In this document: piece by piece, positions 38,846-56,515 of the stretch
How positions within the stretch are numbered: position 1 is the stretch's first letter
Layout of the letters: each line of letters starts with the position of its first letter
Assembly (NCBI GenBank): GCA_009176605.1
Contig: SEYY01001217.1
Span: 1-64,000 of the forward strand
Length of the DNA: 64,000 nt
Direction of reading: 5' to 3'
DNA from: Armadillidium nasatum
Lineage: Eukaryota; Arthropoda; Malacostraca; Isopoda; Armadillidiidae
The notes under the pieces: model-generated
Told to the model about the DNA's origin: nothing
Database searches by the model: none
What the model saw: only the letters and a program-made list of their open reading frames with translations
Made by a program: the position numbers and the translations under genes

Positions 38846-41388
38846 AATCCTGCTCTTGTGAGTTGATGGTGAATAGACAGATTTATTCTAAAATAAAATT
38901 ACTTGTGATGCCTGAGCTGTGCTCTGATATAGTTTTGGGAATACCTTTCCTTCAAGAACATTCTAGTGTCGAACTTAAATATGGCGGATCTAAACCTTGT
39001 TTAGAGATCTGTGCACTTGCTTCTCTTTCGATTACTCCACCTAGACTTTTCTCTAATTTATCTCCTGATTGCCGACCTGTAATGACGAAATCTAGAAAGT
39101 TTTCATCTGAGGATCAAAATTTTATTCTATCTGAAGTCACTCGATTACTTTCCGAAGATATTATTGAACCCAGCGTTTCACCCTGGAGAGCTCAAGTGGT
39201 TGTTGTACATCAGCGTGCGAAAACTCGTATGGTGGTTGATTATTCACAGACTATTAATAGGTTCACTTATTTAGATGCATACCCTCTGCCTCACCTTGAT
39301 GATTTGGTCAATAAAATTGCTAGTTACAGGTTTTTCAGTACCATAGACTTGAGAAGTGCTTACCATTTGGTTCCTCTTTTGGAAGAAGAGAGAAAGTTTA
39401 CTGCTTTCGAGGCCAGCGGGAAACTTTATCAGTTCAAAAGATTGAGTTTTGGACTTACCAACGGGGTTGCATGTTTTCAGAGAATCATGGACGATTTCAT
39501 ATCACAGAATAATCTAAAAGGAACTTTCGCGTATTTGGATGACGTCACTATCTGTGGTTTAACTAAAGAGGAGCATGATGAGAATCTCAGAAAATTCATG
39601 AAGGCTGCCGAGCGTTATAGAATGACGTTAAACAAAGATAAGTGTGTATTTTTCTCTACTTCAATTCGTCTGCTTGGATATGAAGTGCGACATAAAGAAT
39701 TGCGTCCAGATCCTGATCGACTTACGTCTCTTCAAGAAATGCCTCTACCTCGAGACAAGAAAGAGTTGTCTCGTTTAATAGGACTTTTCGCTTATTATTC
39801 TAAGTGGATACCGAAATTTTCAGAAAAAATACGACCTTTGATTGATTCTACATTTCCTTTAAATGAGATCGCCCAGGAATCCTTTTCTTCTATAAAAGAA
39901 GACATTATGAAAGCTGTGAAAATGAGGATTGATGATAAACTTCTGTTTACTTTGGAAACTGATGCCTCTGAAGCTGCCATTGGTGCCACATTGAGCCAGG
40001 AGGGTAGACCAGTCGCTTTCTTTTCAAGAACTCTCAATTCTGCTGAGAGAAAGCATTGCTCCATTGAGAAGGAGGCCTACGCCATTGTTGAGGCCGTAAA
40101 AAGATGGCATCATTTTCTCTCCGGGCGACACTTCAATTTAGTAACTGATCAAAAGTCTGTTTCATTTATGTTTGATGTAAAACATAAAAGCAAAATTAAG
40201 AATGATAAGATCCTGAGATGGAGAACAGAATTAATGCCCTATTCTTTCGAAATTACTTATAGGCCTGGAAATCGAAATGCTGCAGCTGACGCCTTATCTA
40301 GGATTGTCTGTGCCTCATCGACAAAAATTGATCTTGTAAAGCTTCATAGTGATCTTTGTCATCCGGGTGTTGCACGTTTTTATCATTATATTCGAACAAA
40401 GAATCTTCCTTTTTCAATGGACGATGTAAAAAGCGTGGTATCTTCTTGTGCCATTTGTTGTAGAGTCAAGCCTAGATTCTTTAGACCTACTCAGAGTGTA
40501 TTAATTCAAGCCATTAAACCGTTTGATCGTCTCAGTATGGATTTCAAAGGGCCATTACCGTCTTCTACAGCTAATAAGTTTCTTTTAGTAGTGGTCGATG
40601 AATATTCCAGATTTCCATTTGCTTTTCCTTGCTCCGATAATATCGTCTAATACTGTTATAAGTTGCTTAACCACGCGTTGTTTTCTATATTCGGAACTCC
40701 TTCATATATTCATTCAGATCGTGGAACCGCTTTTATGTCTTCTGCTGCTAAACAATTTCTCTTACGACATGGAATTTCGTCTAGCCGCTCAACCCCTTAT
40801 CACCCTACCGGTAACGCGCAATGTGAAAGATATGTTGGGATTGTGTGGAAAAACATTATGTTGGCACTCGAATCTCGTAAACTGCCTACAACATTATGGG
40901 AGACTGTCCTGCCCAATGCCTTACATTCCATCAGGACTTTACTTTGCACTTCAACAAACGCTACTCCACATGAACGTTTGTTTACTTATCCTCGACGTTC
41001 TTCTTGTGGATTAAGCATATCTACTTGGCTTACTACTCCTGGAAACGTTCTTCTACGAAAGCATAATAGAAAAAAGGATGATCCTTGGGTGGAAGAGGTA
41101 CAGCTCATTGATGTAAATCCTCATTACACTCATACACGTTTCCCAAACGGAAGAGAAGATACCGTTTCTGTCGGAGATTTGGCTCCATGCGGAGACTCTG
41201 CTCCTGCTTTCACTGAGGATAAAGTGCAGAATGCTGTTAATGATGAGATCTCCCTTGGTGGGGATTCAGAGCTTCCTCAGAATGATGAAAACCTGATGGA
41301 CGTTGAACGTCTTCCTGATTCTTCTCTTCGTCGTTCTACTAGAATTAAGAAACCTGTTGATCGTCTTAATTATAGCTCATTTTCTTAA
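38720..41388 (+). pseudogene. pol of the young Gypsy: protease, RT, RNase H, integrase
   Basis: Protease (LIDSGSSENFVS) lies near 38.73 kb. RT (39.15-39.8 kb) has VVDYSQTINR, STIDLRSAYHLVPL, FGLTNGVACFQRIMD and AYLDDVTICG. RNase H (39.95-40.3 kb) has ETDASEAAIGATLSQ, EKEAYAIVEA, LVTDQKSV and NAAADALSRI. The integrase zinc segment (HSDLCHPGVARFYHYI, then CAICC) is near 40.34-40.46 kb. The core near 40.53-40.85 kb has SMDFKGPLPS, HSDRGTAF and PTGNAQCERYV. The C-terminal part has a polar tail ending RSTRIKKPVDRLNYS at 41388. The catalytic YLDD is present. It looks nearly whole. Confidence 0.92.
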
Positions 41389-41410
41389 GATAGGGTGATT
41401 GATATAAATT

Positions 41411-41636
41411 TGAAACCAACTAAATTAAGATCTGTATTTAATTGTACTTTTTCTAGGCTGAGTCAATTACGTAGCTTCTGCTGAATTGACTCAGGTATGT
41501 AAATAGGTTTAAGTTATCATTGTGCTCTAGTTATGTTTATTATATTTATTAATGTATATATTATTATTATAACAGGGAGTGATTTTTAGAAGAATAAAGC
41601 CTTATAAACGAAGTATTTATTTTTGGCATCATCACA
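41411..41636 (+). repeat. 3' LTR, 226 bp, young Gypsy
   Basis: Same ends and length as the 5' LTR, with one base difference near the AACAGGG block. The 20 bases before it do not show a strong purine tract. The dispersed ATATCGATT-type repeat begins almost at once after it. Confidence 0.95.
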
Positions 41637-42562
41637 TACATATAATGAAAATTATATCAATTTTTTTATATTTGTAATTTGCAATAATATTTAGAATGAT
41701 ATATGACTATAGGAATGATTGTGCTATCAGCGTGAATAACGTGTTGATAACATTGTATCTACTGTAAAAAGTGTGAAATATAATATAAAATAAAATTATT
41801 ATTTAGAAAACAATATTTTCAATATGCCAAATATTCTTAATAGTATAAATAATAGATAAACCAAACTGAACAAGGTAAGAGAAATACTAAATTTTTTTAT
41901 ATACAAGCAACGAAGTAAGCTCTAGGTCTCCCAAACCCTAAGGTAGAAGAAAGCTAAAGAGCATTATAGGCCATCTAAAAGAAGTCGAATTTTGCATATA
42001 TATGATTAAATTTTTTGTGAAAATTTAACATTTTGTTCAAACATTTTTTTTAGAGTAAACCATTTTGTTAGAATAAGTTTCCTCTACTACTTTAAATTTC
42101 TTTATTTCTTTCAATTTACCATACATACAAATTCATGTCATAGGTTGGATGTTCAGGTGTGAATCTCCAAGTAAACTTGGAAATTCATTCTCTGGGTATC
42201 ACCATATTAGAATGAAAATTATATCGATTTTTTTATATTTGTAATCTGCAATAATATTTAGAATGATACATCAACTATAGGATTGATATATCGATTATTA
42301 CGGTATTGTTTCTGCCGGTGTATGATATATTGTACCATGACTAGCAATTTTTAAATTGTAAAAAAATTTCGTTGTTAATAGCATGTGAAAGCTGTGAAAT
42401 ACTGTAAAAGCCTTTGTACAATATAATAAACAAAAGTAAAATCAAACAACATTGGATTCTAATTAAACCCTGGAACAGAGTAATATATAAACAAAGAGGG
42501 TAAAAATTACTGTTTTTATAACTAGCATGACATAGGATGAGAATAGGCTAAAGAAGATCTAT

Positions 42563-42566
<4 letters not shown>
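41637..42566 (+). repeat. Two copies of dispersed ATATCGATT-type repeat
   Basis: Copy one (about 41645-41980) and copy two (about 42040-42560) share GAAAATTATATC-ATTTTTTTATATTTGTAAT, GCAATAATATTTAGAATGATA and an ACTATAGGA-type block. Copy two also contains the hairpin-arm sequence of 33186-33270. There are no open frames of note. A further copy lies at 57990-58380. Confidence 0.65.

Positions 42567-42650
<84 letters not shown>
42567..42650. repeat. (TA)n microsatellite, about 84 bp
   Basis: A pure TA tract to the left of the hexamer-repeat MITE; together with the tract from 42921 it may once have been one array. Confidence 0.97.
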
Positions 42651-46622
<3,972 letters not shown>

Positions 46623-47689
46623 ACTTTAATCAAACTTTTTCTAACAAAAATTATGATATATGGTAGAAGGAGGGGGTGAAGGGAATGGTGTGCAAGGTGT
46701 AGAAAGAGTTGCACAAACCTAAAATCTTGTATACACTAATAGAATATCATTCTGATGTATGTGCATAGTGTGGAATTCGGTCCAATATTTTACCCATTCA
46801 AGTATGCCTAAGCAACATCTTTTTTAACTTATCACCCTATAGGCATGTTGGGATTAATTTTTCAGGACATTTATTTGTGGAAAACACCTCTACTACTTGT
46901 TGTGACAAAATGTTATCTTAATTTTCACATGTCTAAACATTAGAGCTGTTCATATTGAACTCTTATCAGATATGACAGTTCATAATTTTGCTTGGCATTC
47001 CAGAGATTTTGTAACACACCAACCATCCCTGAATGCATATATTCAGATAATGCAAAAACTTTTACAAAAGGGGTGAAGTAATACAAAAGGCTTTCCAATC
47101 CACTGAGGAGTTGAAGAGTTAATATATCACATATTAAAATTCCTTGTTTGTAGCATTTGTGGGTTCTGCTTGGGAAAGATTATTAAAGATTGCAAAAAGC
47201 TGCTTATACATGGTAGTAGACAGAGCAAAGCTAACATAATTTGAACTCTTAACAACTCTTTCTAACATTCAAATTGCTCTAGCCGCACTCTCACCTACAT
47301 TTCAAACTCTGACACACTATTCCTATATCACCTAACTATTAAACTTCATGGAAATACTTCTTTAATTTTGAAGGAAGAGGTGGATGATCCCTTGGGTAGA
47401 TAGTGATGCTTGTAGTTGACTAGAATTAAGACTTATTTATTTTGAACAATTATAAAGAACTTTGGTACAAAAACTATTTACTTAGTCTGAGAGAACATGC
47501 AAGGGTTTATAAAAAAAAAGAGAAAGTTAAAAAAAAAAAATTTTCTCTTTCTTTTTTTTATAATTGAAGATGTATATTTATATAAATTTATATTTTTATT
47601 TTTAATTTTTTACTGGCCATTTTAATTACACTGTAATATATTTTTTTTTTTTTATAAATAAAATTTGATTTATAAATCTAATTTAAAAT

Positions 47690-47799
<110 letters not shown>

Positions 47800-48555
47800 G
47801 AATTAGCTGTTTTGGCTACCTTGTCCCTTTTGCATTATTCAAAAAATATTTTTGGACTGTTTTCCAATCACTCCCAAAAATAATAATTGCTTGACCAAGC
47901 AAAAAATACAAGGTGTGGTTTTTGTTTCAGCACAAAAATTTTGTGGGCTTTACCAGCAGACCATAAGTTATATCTATGGAGCAAAGACCCCATGTCTCAT
48001 GCTCTGCCATAATTTGGCATTTTTGTCTTAATCTAAAAGACAAACAACAGTGGCCGCTGAAAATTGAAAAGTATTTAATACATTTTTTTAATGTTTATTT
48101 TATTTTTGAGCAAAAAACTTCCTGAAGAATAACAAAGAAAAAAGAGGCCAAACCCAACTACAAAGAAGAACATCAACAGCAAAAAATTTTTGGATCTACA
48201 ATTCTCACATCAAAAGGGTTAGTAAAAAATTAATTTAGTTTTTTAGCTGATAGAACTACAAGAATTTACCCTTTTATATTGTTTGTAATATATGAGTAAA
48301 CAGAAAGGGAACCCAAATTATATATTTTTTCTACAATTTAATTAACAATATATTTTAAAATTGGATTATTAAATCGTTTTATTTTATGAGTCGAGGCAAA
48401 AAACTAGTCTATAATATTTCTTTCAGACCTGGCTCAACCATTTTAGATTGTAGAATATACAGAAAAGGAAGAAATCTCAGCAGTAGAAGTAGAAGAATAC
48501 TCCCAAATCTTGCCCCTATATATTTTTGTTTCATTTTTTTTTTTTTACTTATAAT

Positions 48556-48557
<2 letters not shown>

Positions 48558-48602
<45 letters not shown>
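48558..48602. repeat. Poly-T run, about 45 bp
   Basis: A homopolymer T run with a short A-run just after it (about 48625-48635). It could be the tail of a minus-strand retroposed sequence, but no source element is recognised beside it. Confidence 0.85.
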
Positions 48603-48603
<1 letters not shown>

Positions 48604-49210
48604 TACAACTTTTTTAAGTAAAGAAAAAAAAAAATAATTGAGTATCAAATCCTTCTATTTTTTCTTGTCAAAATAAATTTGAAGTTAAAATACTTTCAAA
48701 TTAATAATAATTATACAAATTCTTTGTTTTTCCTGTAAAAGGGATCTATACCAGAAAAGCTGGGAAAACAAAATTAAGGTAGGAGATGTCATTCTTTTCA
48801 AATCACTAATTAAACCATGACTCTTTTGGTTGATGAGAAAAATGCCTGAAGTCATAATGGGATATGAATAAAATCAGGTCTGTGAAGATGAATCAAAGGT
48901 GTCACTGCTCTGATTCAATTTCTAATCTTTATCCAAAGGAGTTATTCAGAACACATTTAGAAAGTCTCCTGCTGATGGGGTGAAAGTGAATGTAAAGACA
49001 ACCTGATTCCACTGACCAAGATGTTCCCAGACCCATAAGAAAAGCAGCTCTTGAATGTAAAAATTTGCTTAAAAAAATAAAGAAAAAACTGTTAGTAGTG
49101 TACATAGTTTTTAGAATTTTAATTTTTGTATTATTTAAGTCAATATATAAAATGTTCCCCTGGTTTGTTTCCCAAAGGTAAACCTTGGATAATTTTGCCT
49201 GTGGGAGTGT

Positions 49211-49787
49211 GTTAAAATTTAAATAAGAAGTATGTTTGTATATGTATATTTCTGAAATGAAAGTGAATGTTGTTGTTTCAATGGGTCAAAATAATTTTTA
49301 ATATATTAGAAAGATTCTTTTGATAAAAAAGTTAAACAACAACCAACTGTAAGCGAGGCGAATTGTGTTGTAATGCTAAATTCAAAAAACCTTATCTTTG
49401 ATGATTTACATTTTGATAATGGGGCTCTTTATTTTAATGCTATGAGTTCTGTTCATAATAGTGACCACTTATAAACTCATTTAGTGGCATTAATATTTAC
49501 TTAACTGTTTATCCAAACTTTTAAGCCTTTTAACTCAGGCTGTTCTTCAATCTAGAATTGAAACAATATTCCTTAATTGATACTTTCCCTTTGATATTCA
49601 GAAGTAGATGTTTTTCCTATGACCTATTCTGGTGAAACTTCTGACAGCTTCTGTTTCTTTTTTTTTTTTTTATTTATTTAATTAATCATATGAATATTAA
49701 TCTAGAAATAATAAAATAGTAAAAGTTTCCTAAATTTAAGCATGAACTTGTGCTAGAGTTTAGTTCATAATCAAATTCTAAATTCTA
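49211..49787. other. Probable decayed BEL/Pao LTR and AT-rich flank
   Basis: After the GGGAGTGTGTTAAAA block there is no coding potential and no second LTR copy for comparison. A T-run lies at about 49658-49670. Apart from the possible LTR start I see nothing definite. Confidence 0.35.
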
Positions 49788-51228
<1,441 letters not shown>

Positions 51229-51247
51229 ATATATTAATATATATATA

Positions 51248-51342
<95 letters not shown>
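51229..51342. repeat. (TA)n microsatellite, about 114 bp
   Basis: A TA tract, slightly interrupted near its left edge, between the poly-A of LINE A copy 3 and the first base of the 5' LTR of Gypsy-OTU copy 3. Confidence 0.96.
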
Positions 51343-51345
<3 letters not shown>

Positions 51346-51562
51346 GAGCATGTGTCATTCTAACGTTCTTATTCTTTTCTTCCCAATAGTTATTGGTGAA
51401 GAAAGAAATAGATAATCGACCTCGAAAAGAAAAAGAGGGATTTCGACTACAAAATATTAACAGATTGAATCGGAAGCACATTTCCCAATCATCAATGACG
51501 CAGAGTCCACCCCAGAACAACAAACTGATAACCCGAGGGCACCTTTGCATGATTTCCAACCC

Positions 51563-53218
51563 ATGGATCAACGCACCATGGTAAAAATGCAAGAAATGCT
51601 TGCGGAGGTCATGAGGTATACGCGAGAGGTGGATCTAAGACTGAGCAAGCAATATAACACGATAATGGAATTATTATCGGCTCGCTTAGATCCCGTTCCT
51701 TCTGTTGCACCACCATCACCAGAACGGTCGGTACGACCAAAAGAAAGGAAACCGTCCGTAGCAGTAGTTCGGGAGGTTGACCAACCACCGTCACTACCCA
51801 CATATATACCTCATCTACAACCGATTATGAACTCCACAAGCGCACCCCGTATCTCGACAGACAATATGACGGATCAGCAATTCCGGGAATTCATGGCAGA
51901 AAGTTTAGCCGCACAACAGGCTCACAAGGCTATGGTTTCGCAGAAACTTGCGATGGTGACGCAACTATTCAACAAGCCTAAATCTAACAAGGCTGTGCCA
52001 CCAGCAAATTTCAACCCTGACACAGACCAAGACCTGAAAGTATTCTTCCGCGAATTCGAAGAATATTGTACAGTCCTGTATCCAACACAACAACAGGATT
52101 GGTTAAGGCTCTTGGGTTCGTATTTGCAATCCTCGTACCTCGCCCTCTACCATCAACTCCATAAGGCAGATAAGTCTTATGAAGAGATTAAACAGAGCCT
52201 GCTGGGTCTGTTTGACAACGAAGATACAGTGAGACGAGAGCGGGCAGTCCAAGATTTTATGTCCGCTAAAATGCGCAAAAACGAAACTGTCAGAATCTTT
52301 GCTATCCGGTTGCTGGATCTCGCAAAGAAAGCTTACCCCACCACTTCGGAGGAGGACTGCAAGGAACATGAGACATTGCGTCAGGTGTTTCTATCAGCTT
52401 TGCCGTCGACAATCAACAGAGAGATCGCAAGTTACTTGCGAAATCACGAGTGGTGTTCGGGAACGAAAGTTTCCTTTGATCAGCTGGTGAACCTAGCTGA
52501 TAGACACCTTCAGGAATTAAAAGGGCATGAACAAGTACCCGTTCCTGAAGTAATAGAAATCTCTAGGGTTATGGCTGAGTCGAGACCCCAGCAGAAGTCA
52601 TGGGTGGATGTGGTAAAACGTAGGAAGATTAATTCTTCCAATGTCCAACCGCCTCCACAAAAACCGGTCGAGAAACGGTCATCAGGGAAAGAACGACGTC
52701 AAAAGAAAACTACGGGAAACCGCAGTCCCAAGTTCGTTCGGGACAACAAGCAACGTAAAAGTAGCGAAAGTTCCAGCTCTTCGGGACGGTCGGATGACCG
52801 TAGACAGGATAATCGACGGCGACAAAATTCGCAGAGACAAGACAACCAGTGGTGTAGTTTTTGCGATAAGAATACGCACTCAAAGGACACTTGTTACATT
52901 CTTAACAACAAGTGTTCAATTTGCAAGAAGAGTGGGCACTTGTCTTTCAAGTGTTCACAACATCCTAACCAACAGAATCAACCCCAACAACAACAACGAC
53001 GGTATCCGGAGAATTGTCCCGTATGTAACCAATATGGTCATGTGGGTAAACATTGTCCGGAATGGAAAAACCGAAGACCCAGACAACAAAGTAATTCTCC
53101 ACCAAATCAAGGAGGGAACAGAACCAATTCGCACTCTTCAAGACGATCAACGGCGGTGAATGAAAATGCCACTGGGGGTTTGTCTGCGCGAAATCCACCC
53201 GAGCAACCTTTAAACTAA
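51563..53218 (+). CDS. gag of Gypsy-OTU copy 3, looks whole
   Basis: From the ATG at 51563 (MVKMQEMLAEV follows shortly) the frame stays open for about 550 codons to a stop at 53216-53218. The N-terminal part is helical. The capsid-like region has FNPDTDQDLKVFFREFEEYC, YLALYHQLHKADKSYEEIKQ and KMRKNETVRIFAIRLLDLA. A basic Ser/Arg-rich linker follows near residues 360-430. Three CX2CX4HX4C zinc knuckles lie near 52850-53060 (CSFCDKNTHSKDTC, CSICKKSGHLSFKC, CPVCNQYGHVGKHC). It ends RNPPEQPLN. Gag builds the particle and packages element RNA. It is the only gag of this family in the window that looks whole. Confidence 0.88.
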   Translation: MDQRTMVKMQEMLAEVMRYTREVDLRLSKQYNTIMELLSARLDPVPSVAPPSPERSVRPKERKPSVAVVREVDQPPSLPTYIPHLQPIMNSTSAPRISTDNMTDQQFREFMAESLAAQQAHKAMVSQKLAMVTQLFNKPKSNKAVPPANFNPDTDQDLKVFFREFEEYCTVLYPTQQQDWLRLLGSYLQSSYLALYHQLHKADKSYEEIKQSLLGLFDNEDTVRRERAVQDFMSAKMRKNETVRIFAIRLLDLAKKAYPTTSEEDCKEHETLRQVFLSALPSTINREIASYLRNHEWCSGTKVSFDQLVNLADRHLQELKGHEQVPVPEVIEISRVMAESRPQQKSWVDVVKRRKINSSNVQPPPQKPVEKRSSGKERRQKKTTGNRSPKFVRDNKQRKSSESSSSSGRSDDRRQDNRRRQNSQRQDNQWCSFCDKNTHSKDTCYILNNKCSICKKSGHLSFKCSQHPNQQNQPQQQQRRYPENCPVCNQYGHVGKHCPEWKNRRPRQQSNSPPNQGGNRTNSHSSRRSTAVNENATGGLSARNPPEQPLN

Positions 53219-53339
53219 TTGACCCCGTGATTGAGGGGCCAGTCACGGTTGAGGGGTTAACTACTTCCATTAGGAGTTCTCAACTTGCCATAGAGTTAAC
53301 TTCCACAATTGGTTTAATGGAGCATTCATCAGTACCCGA

Positions 53340-54285
53340 TCGTTCACAACTCCGAAAATGGGTTGATGTTCCCCGATGTCTCTTACAAAATCCTTATTTC
53401 CGCCAACATCAACAGAATGAACAAATTCAACAACAGAATGAAGATTATCAACAGAATCATGCGGAAATCAACGAAGAACAGGGGGAGATGTCACATGAAG
53501 AGTCATTGCCGGACACGATGCCGACTCCAACGGTTTTACCAGAGGACGACAATGATTTTTCATATCAACTAGCAGAAGGGGGTTGTCACTTGTTGGAGAA
53601 GTTGAGGAGGCGGCAGATGAAAGCTCAGGAAGAGATCTTTAAATTGATCGATGCCGATTATTCGACTTGCTTGTCTGACTCATACAAAGTTTTACAATAA
53701 TCATTTGACTTAATGACAGAAACAAATGCATATTATCGGGTAAACTCCGGATTATCTAGGTCGACCGAGGTATCTAACGTAGCCGACATTAACACTACAA
53801 GATTTACCCAAACAGATCTAACGATACCTCCAGAAGAAGAGGATCTGTTTAACCTTTTTAACACAATGATGAATGAATCATTTGATGGGTTTTGTCCGTT
53901 AGATTATTCGATAGATCAGGATTCATTCGAAGAATTGGTGCCTAAGGCTCTTTCCCCCATAATGGAAGAACCTGATAGTTATTATCAACTGAATTTCAGC
54001 GATGAGTTCAGTGATAAAACGGCCGATTCTTTTGAAGGATTTGATCCGGAGGGGTTTTTCATTGAAGAGGAAGATTTTATGGAAATTAAAGAACCTGTAA
54101 AAGCATCGTCAATGGAGGAAGAGCGACAGATGAACATCACCTGCTTAATGGGGATGGATTCACAAGAACCAGAGCCTTCGCCACGTCGATTAAGATCTCA
54201 AAGAGAAGCCCCACAACATAGTCACATCATGGATCACCCATTGGAATATCGTCAACGCAAAGAAAAAGATGTCCAGCAAATATAA
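53340..54285 (+). pseudogene. Acidic pol tail, Gypsy-OTU copy 3 (fossil)
   Basis: The Glu/Gln-rich and then acidic tail is as in copies 1 and 2, with LPDTMPTPTVLPEDD, ESFDGFCPLDYS and DSFEGFDPEGFF modules and a PSPRRLRSQ end. It is broken about once. Confidence 0.75.
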
Positions 54286-54833
54286 ATAAAAAGTGAAGTG
54301 CTAAAAATAAAATATAAAATAAAAAAAAAGTGAAGTGCTAAAAATAAAGTATAAATTAAATTCGAAAGTGTCGTGCGTGTGATGTGAATTAAAAATAAAT
54401 TGTGATAAGAATGAAAATATAATGAAATATATTAAATAAAAATGATAAAGTAGTGTAGTTCTAATCAATAAAATAATAAAGAATTAATAAAATAATATTA
54501 GATCTATACTAACTTAATACTAAAATTACTACTGTAATTGTTTAAATTAATAAACTTTATATATTTTAGTTTGTTAGATATAATATTAGGTCTATACTAC
54601 CCTAATTATACTAAAACACTACTATAGATGTTATTTAGATTAAAAATTTTCTACCTTTTTTTCTAAGTAATATAAAAGTAATAGTAGTAAAAATAATAAT
54701 AGAAAAATAATAAACAACTAACAAAACTAATAAATGAAATATTATGCATATAATGAAATACTGCTTATATTATTGTAAAAATTTTTATATGTTCTATAAG
54801 AATATAATGTTTTTCGGTTTGAGAGTAGACAAG
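54286..54833 (+). other. AT-rich spacer before ORF3, copy 3
   Basis: Very AT-rich, with several AGTGCTAAAAATAAA-type direct repeats near 54295-54360. It is the counterpart of 8617-8979 and 27120-27470. The splice-acceptor-like end is less clear here than in the other copies. Confidence 0.5.
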
Positions 54834-55170
54834 ATGCAAGGACTGTTGTTCTTAGGCACCTCAGAGGTAGGGGTGTTGGAAAGAATAAGGGAACAGCTAA
54901 AGCAGAAAAATGAGACCAACATTTTTGTTTCGTGCAACTCAGGCGCGAACTTGTTACTCTTAGGGCATCATCTCGCCCATTTTCTTACATCCAATGTCAT
55001 CACATGGAATTAGTAATTCGGAGACTAGGGTATAATACTCTTAGGCGTTCGTGGATTCCATGAGCATGGGCGAACAACCTTCTACTTCCTCCGAGTCATC
55101 ATAACCATATGACGGAGTGAAAAATGATAAGAAGGGTTCGTTTCTGGATTGTTTTCTACCTAGATTAGAG
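54834..55170 (+). pseudogene. Shortened ORF3, Gypsy-OTU copy 3 (fossil)
   Basis: It starts at the ATG at 54834 and shows the LLFLGTSEVGVLERIREQL and SCNSGANLLLLGHHLAHF blocks of ORF3. Traces of the C-terminal tail lie near 55040-55150. The middle, including the DGLH-type block, is not present. Confidence 0.7.
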
Positions 55171-55340
55171 GGGTGAGATGTTATTCGGTTGATAGGGAAC
55201 TTTCAGCCATTCTTCAATAAAACATTTTCAATCTTCCTCATGATCACATCTTTCCTTTACACAGCATCATCTTAACACTACTACTTGCCATCCATAAAAT
55301 TGGTCATTCTAAATAACCGAGACCAACTTTGGTAAGGGGG

Positions 55341-56399
55341 TGTGAGCATGTGCCATTCTAACGTTCTTATTCTTTTCTTCCCAATAGTTATTGGTAAACA
55401 AAGAAACAGATAATCGACCTCGAAAAGAAAAAGAGGGATTTCGACTACAAAATATTAACAGATATTTATTTTATATTTTTTTTAGCTTGTTTTTCTAAAT
55501 TTTTATTTTTCTTCACTAGGTAACTGTCTTAATAACTTAAAATTTAATACAAAATTAACTCTACTTTGTGCTTAGAATTTTGATACAAAAATAACTATCA
55601 CAAATTAATAAGTTGAAAATAAAACGACAAGAGTTAACAACTTTACGAACTCTCAACTATAAAGATTCAATTCCAGTATTGGAGCAACCACTTGATTGCC
55701 AATACTCACGTATTTTTTAAAATTAAAATTAAACGCAAGTATTTGTCATACAAGTTCTAATTAATAAAATTTATCAAAATATCTTAAGGAAAATTTTTCT
55801 GATTTTAGTTTCAACTTTGGAGTTTATTTTCAACTCTGGAACTACTACAACTATAACCGGTTCTAAGTTATCAGTCAACTTCCTAGTTCTCCTTCTTTTA
55901 TTGAATTGACAACGGGTGTCTTCTTTGACAAATAGTCATTAAGAAACCAATATACCCGTCAGTTCTTTACAACCCAACGCCCTTTTTCTGCGTTGCTCTT
56001 CGTCAACAGATCTTTCTTTATTGTTCTGCTCGAACTCTGAAAACGTCATTATTCCTTATACATCTTTCAACTATTAAACAATTTTGTTTTTTCTTGTTTT
56101 TTAATGACCTCCAACTTTTGTCTTTGAATTTATATTAAATCTGTCGAAGCTGTTCCTTTTAGCGATCCACACTGCCCTGGCAGAGGTCCTGAGGGCTTCT
56201 GTTCATAACAGATAGCAGTATAACTTTCAACACCGTCCTAAGAAGAAGACGATCCAACAACCCTCTAAGATCACCAATACCGCCATCAGAAGAGGCAGGT
56301 ATAACATCAACCATGATTTTGGACTCAACACCAAACGTGAGTTTTAAACAACTATTATTTTTATTTTCTATTGTGGGATTATCACAGGGAAGTCTTACA
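55341..56399 (+). repeat. 3' LTR of Gypsy-OTU copy 3
   Basis: It begins TGTGAGCATGTGCC directly after GGTAAGGGGG and ends AGTCTTACA, giving 1059 bp. It passes straight into (TA)n. A CACCGTCC-type segment near 56230-56290 is shared with the other LTRs. Confidence 0.9.
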
Positions 56400-56416
56400 A
56401 TATATATATATATATA

Positions 56417-56512
<96 letters not shown>
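56400..56512. repeat. (TA)n microsatellite, about 113 bp
   Basis: A TA tract with one GTAT interruption near 56418. It starts at the last base of the LTR. Confidence 0.96.

Positions 56513-56515
<3 letters not shown>

Larger units (their letters stand above)
51343..56399 (+). mobile_element. Ty3/Gypsy-OTU element, copy 3, gag without polymerase (fossil)
   Basis: The copy starts TGTGAGCATG in a short 5' LTR piece (51343 to about 51460) and ends with a full 3' LTR (55341-56399). Between them are a gag that looks whole (51563-53218), a short protease-side segment, the acidic tail (about 53340-54285), the AT-rich spacer, and a shortened ORF3 (from 54834). No RT, RNase H, OTU-like domain or integrase is seen, so it is an internally shortened form of the same lineage as copies 1 and 2. 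(TA)n lies directly on both sides. The two LTR starts are nearly identical over the roughly 115 bp that can be compared, so it may be younger than copy 2. Confidence 0.9.

Noticed and set aside
48386-48637. 83-codon frame with a Phe run
   Set aside because: Half of it is poly-T; the rest has no recognisable domain and no context as a gene.
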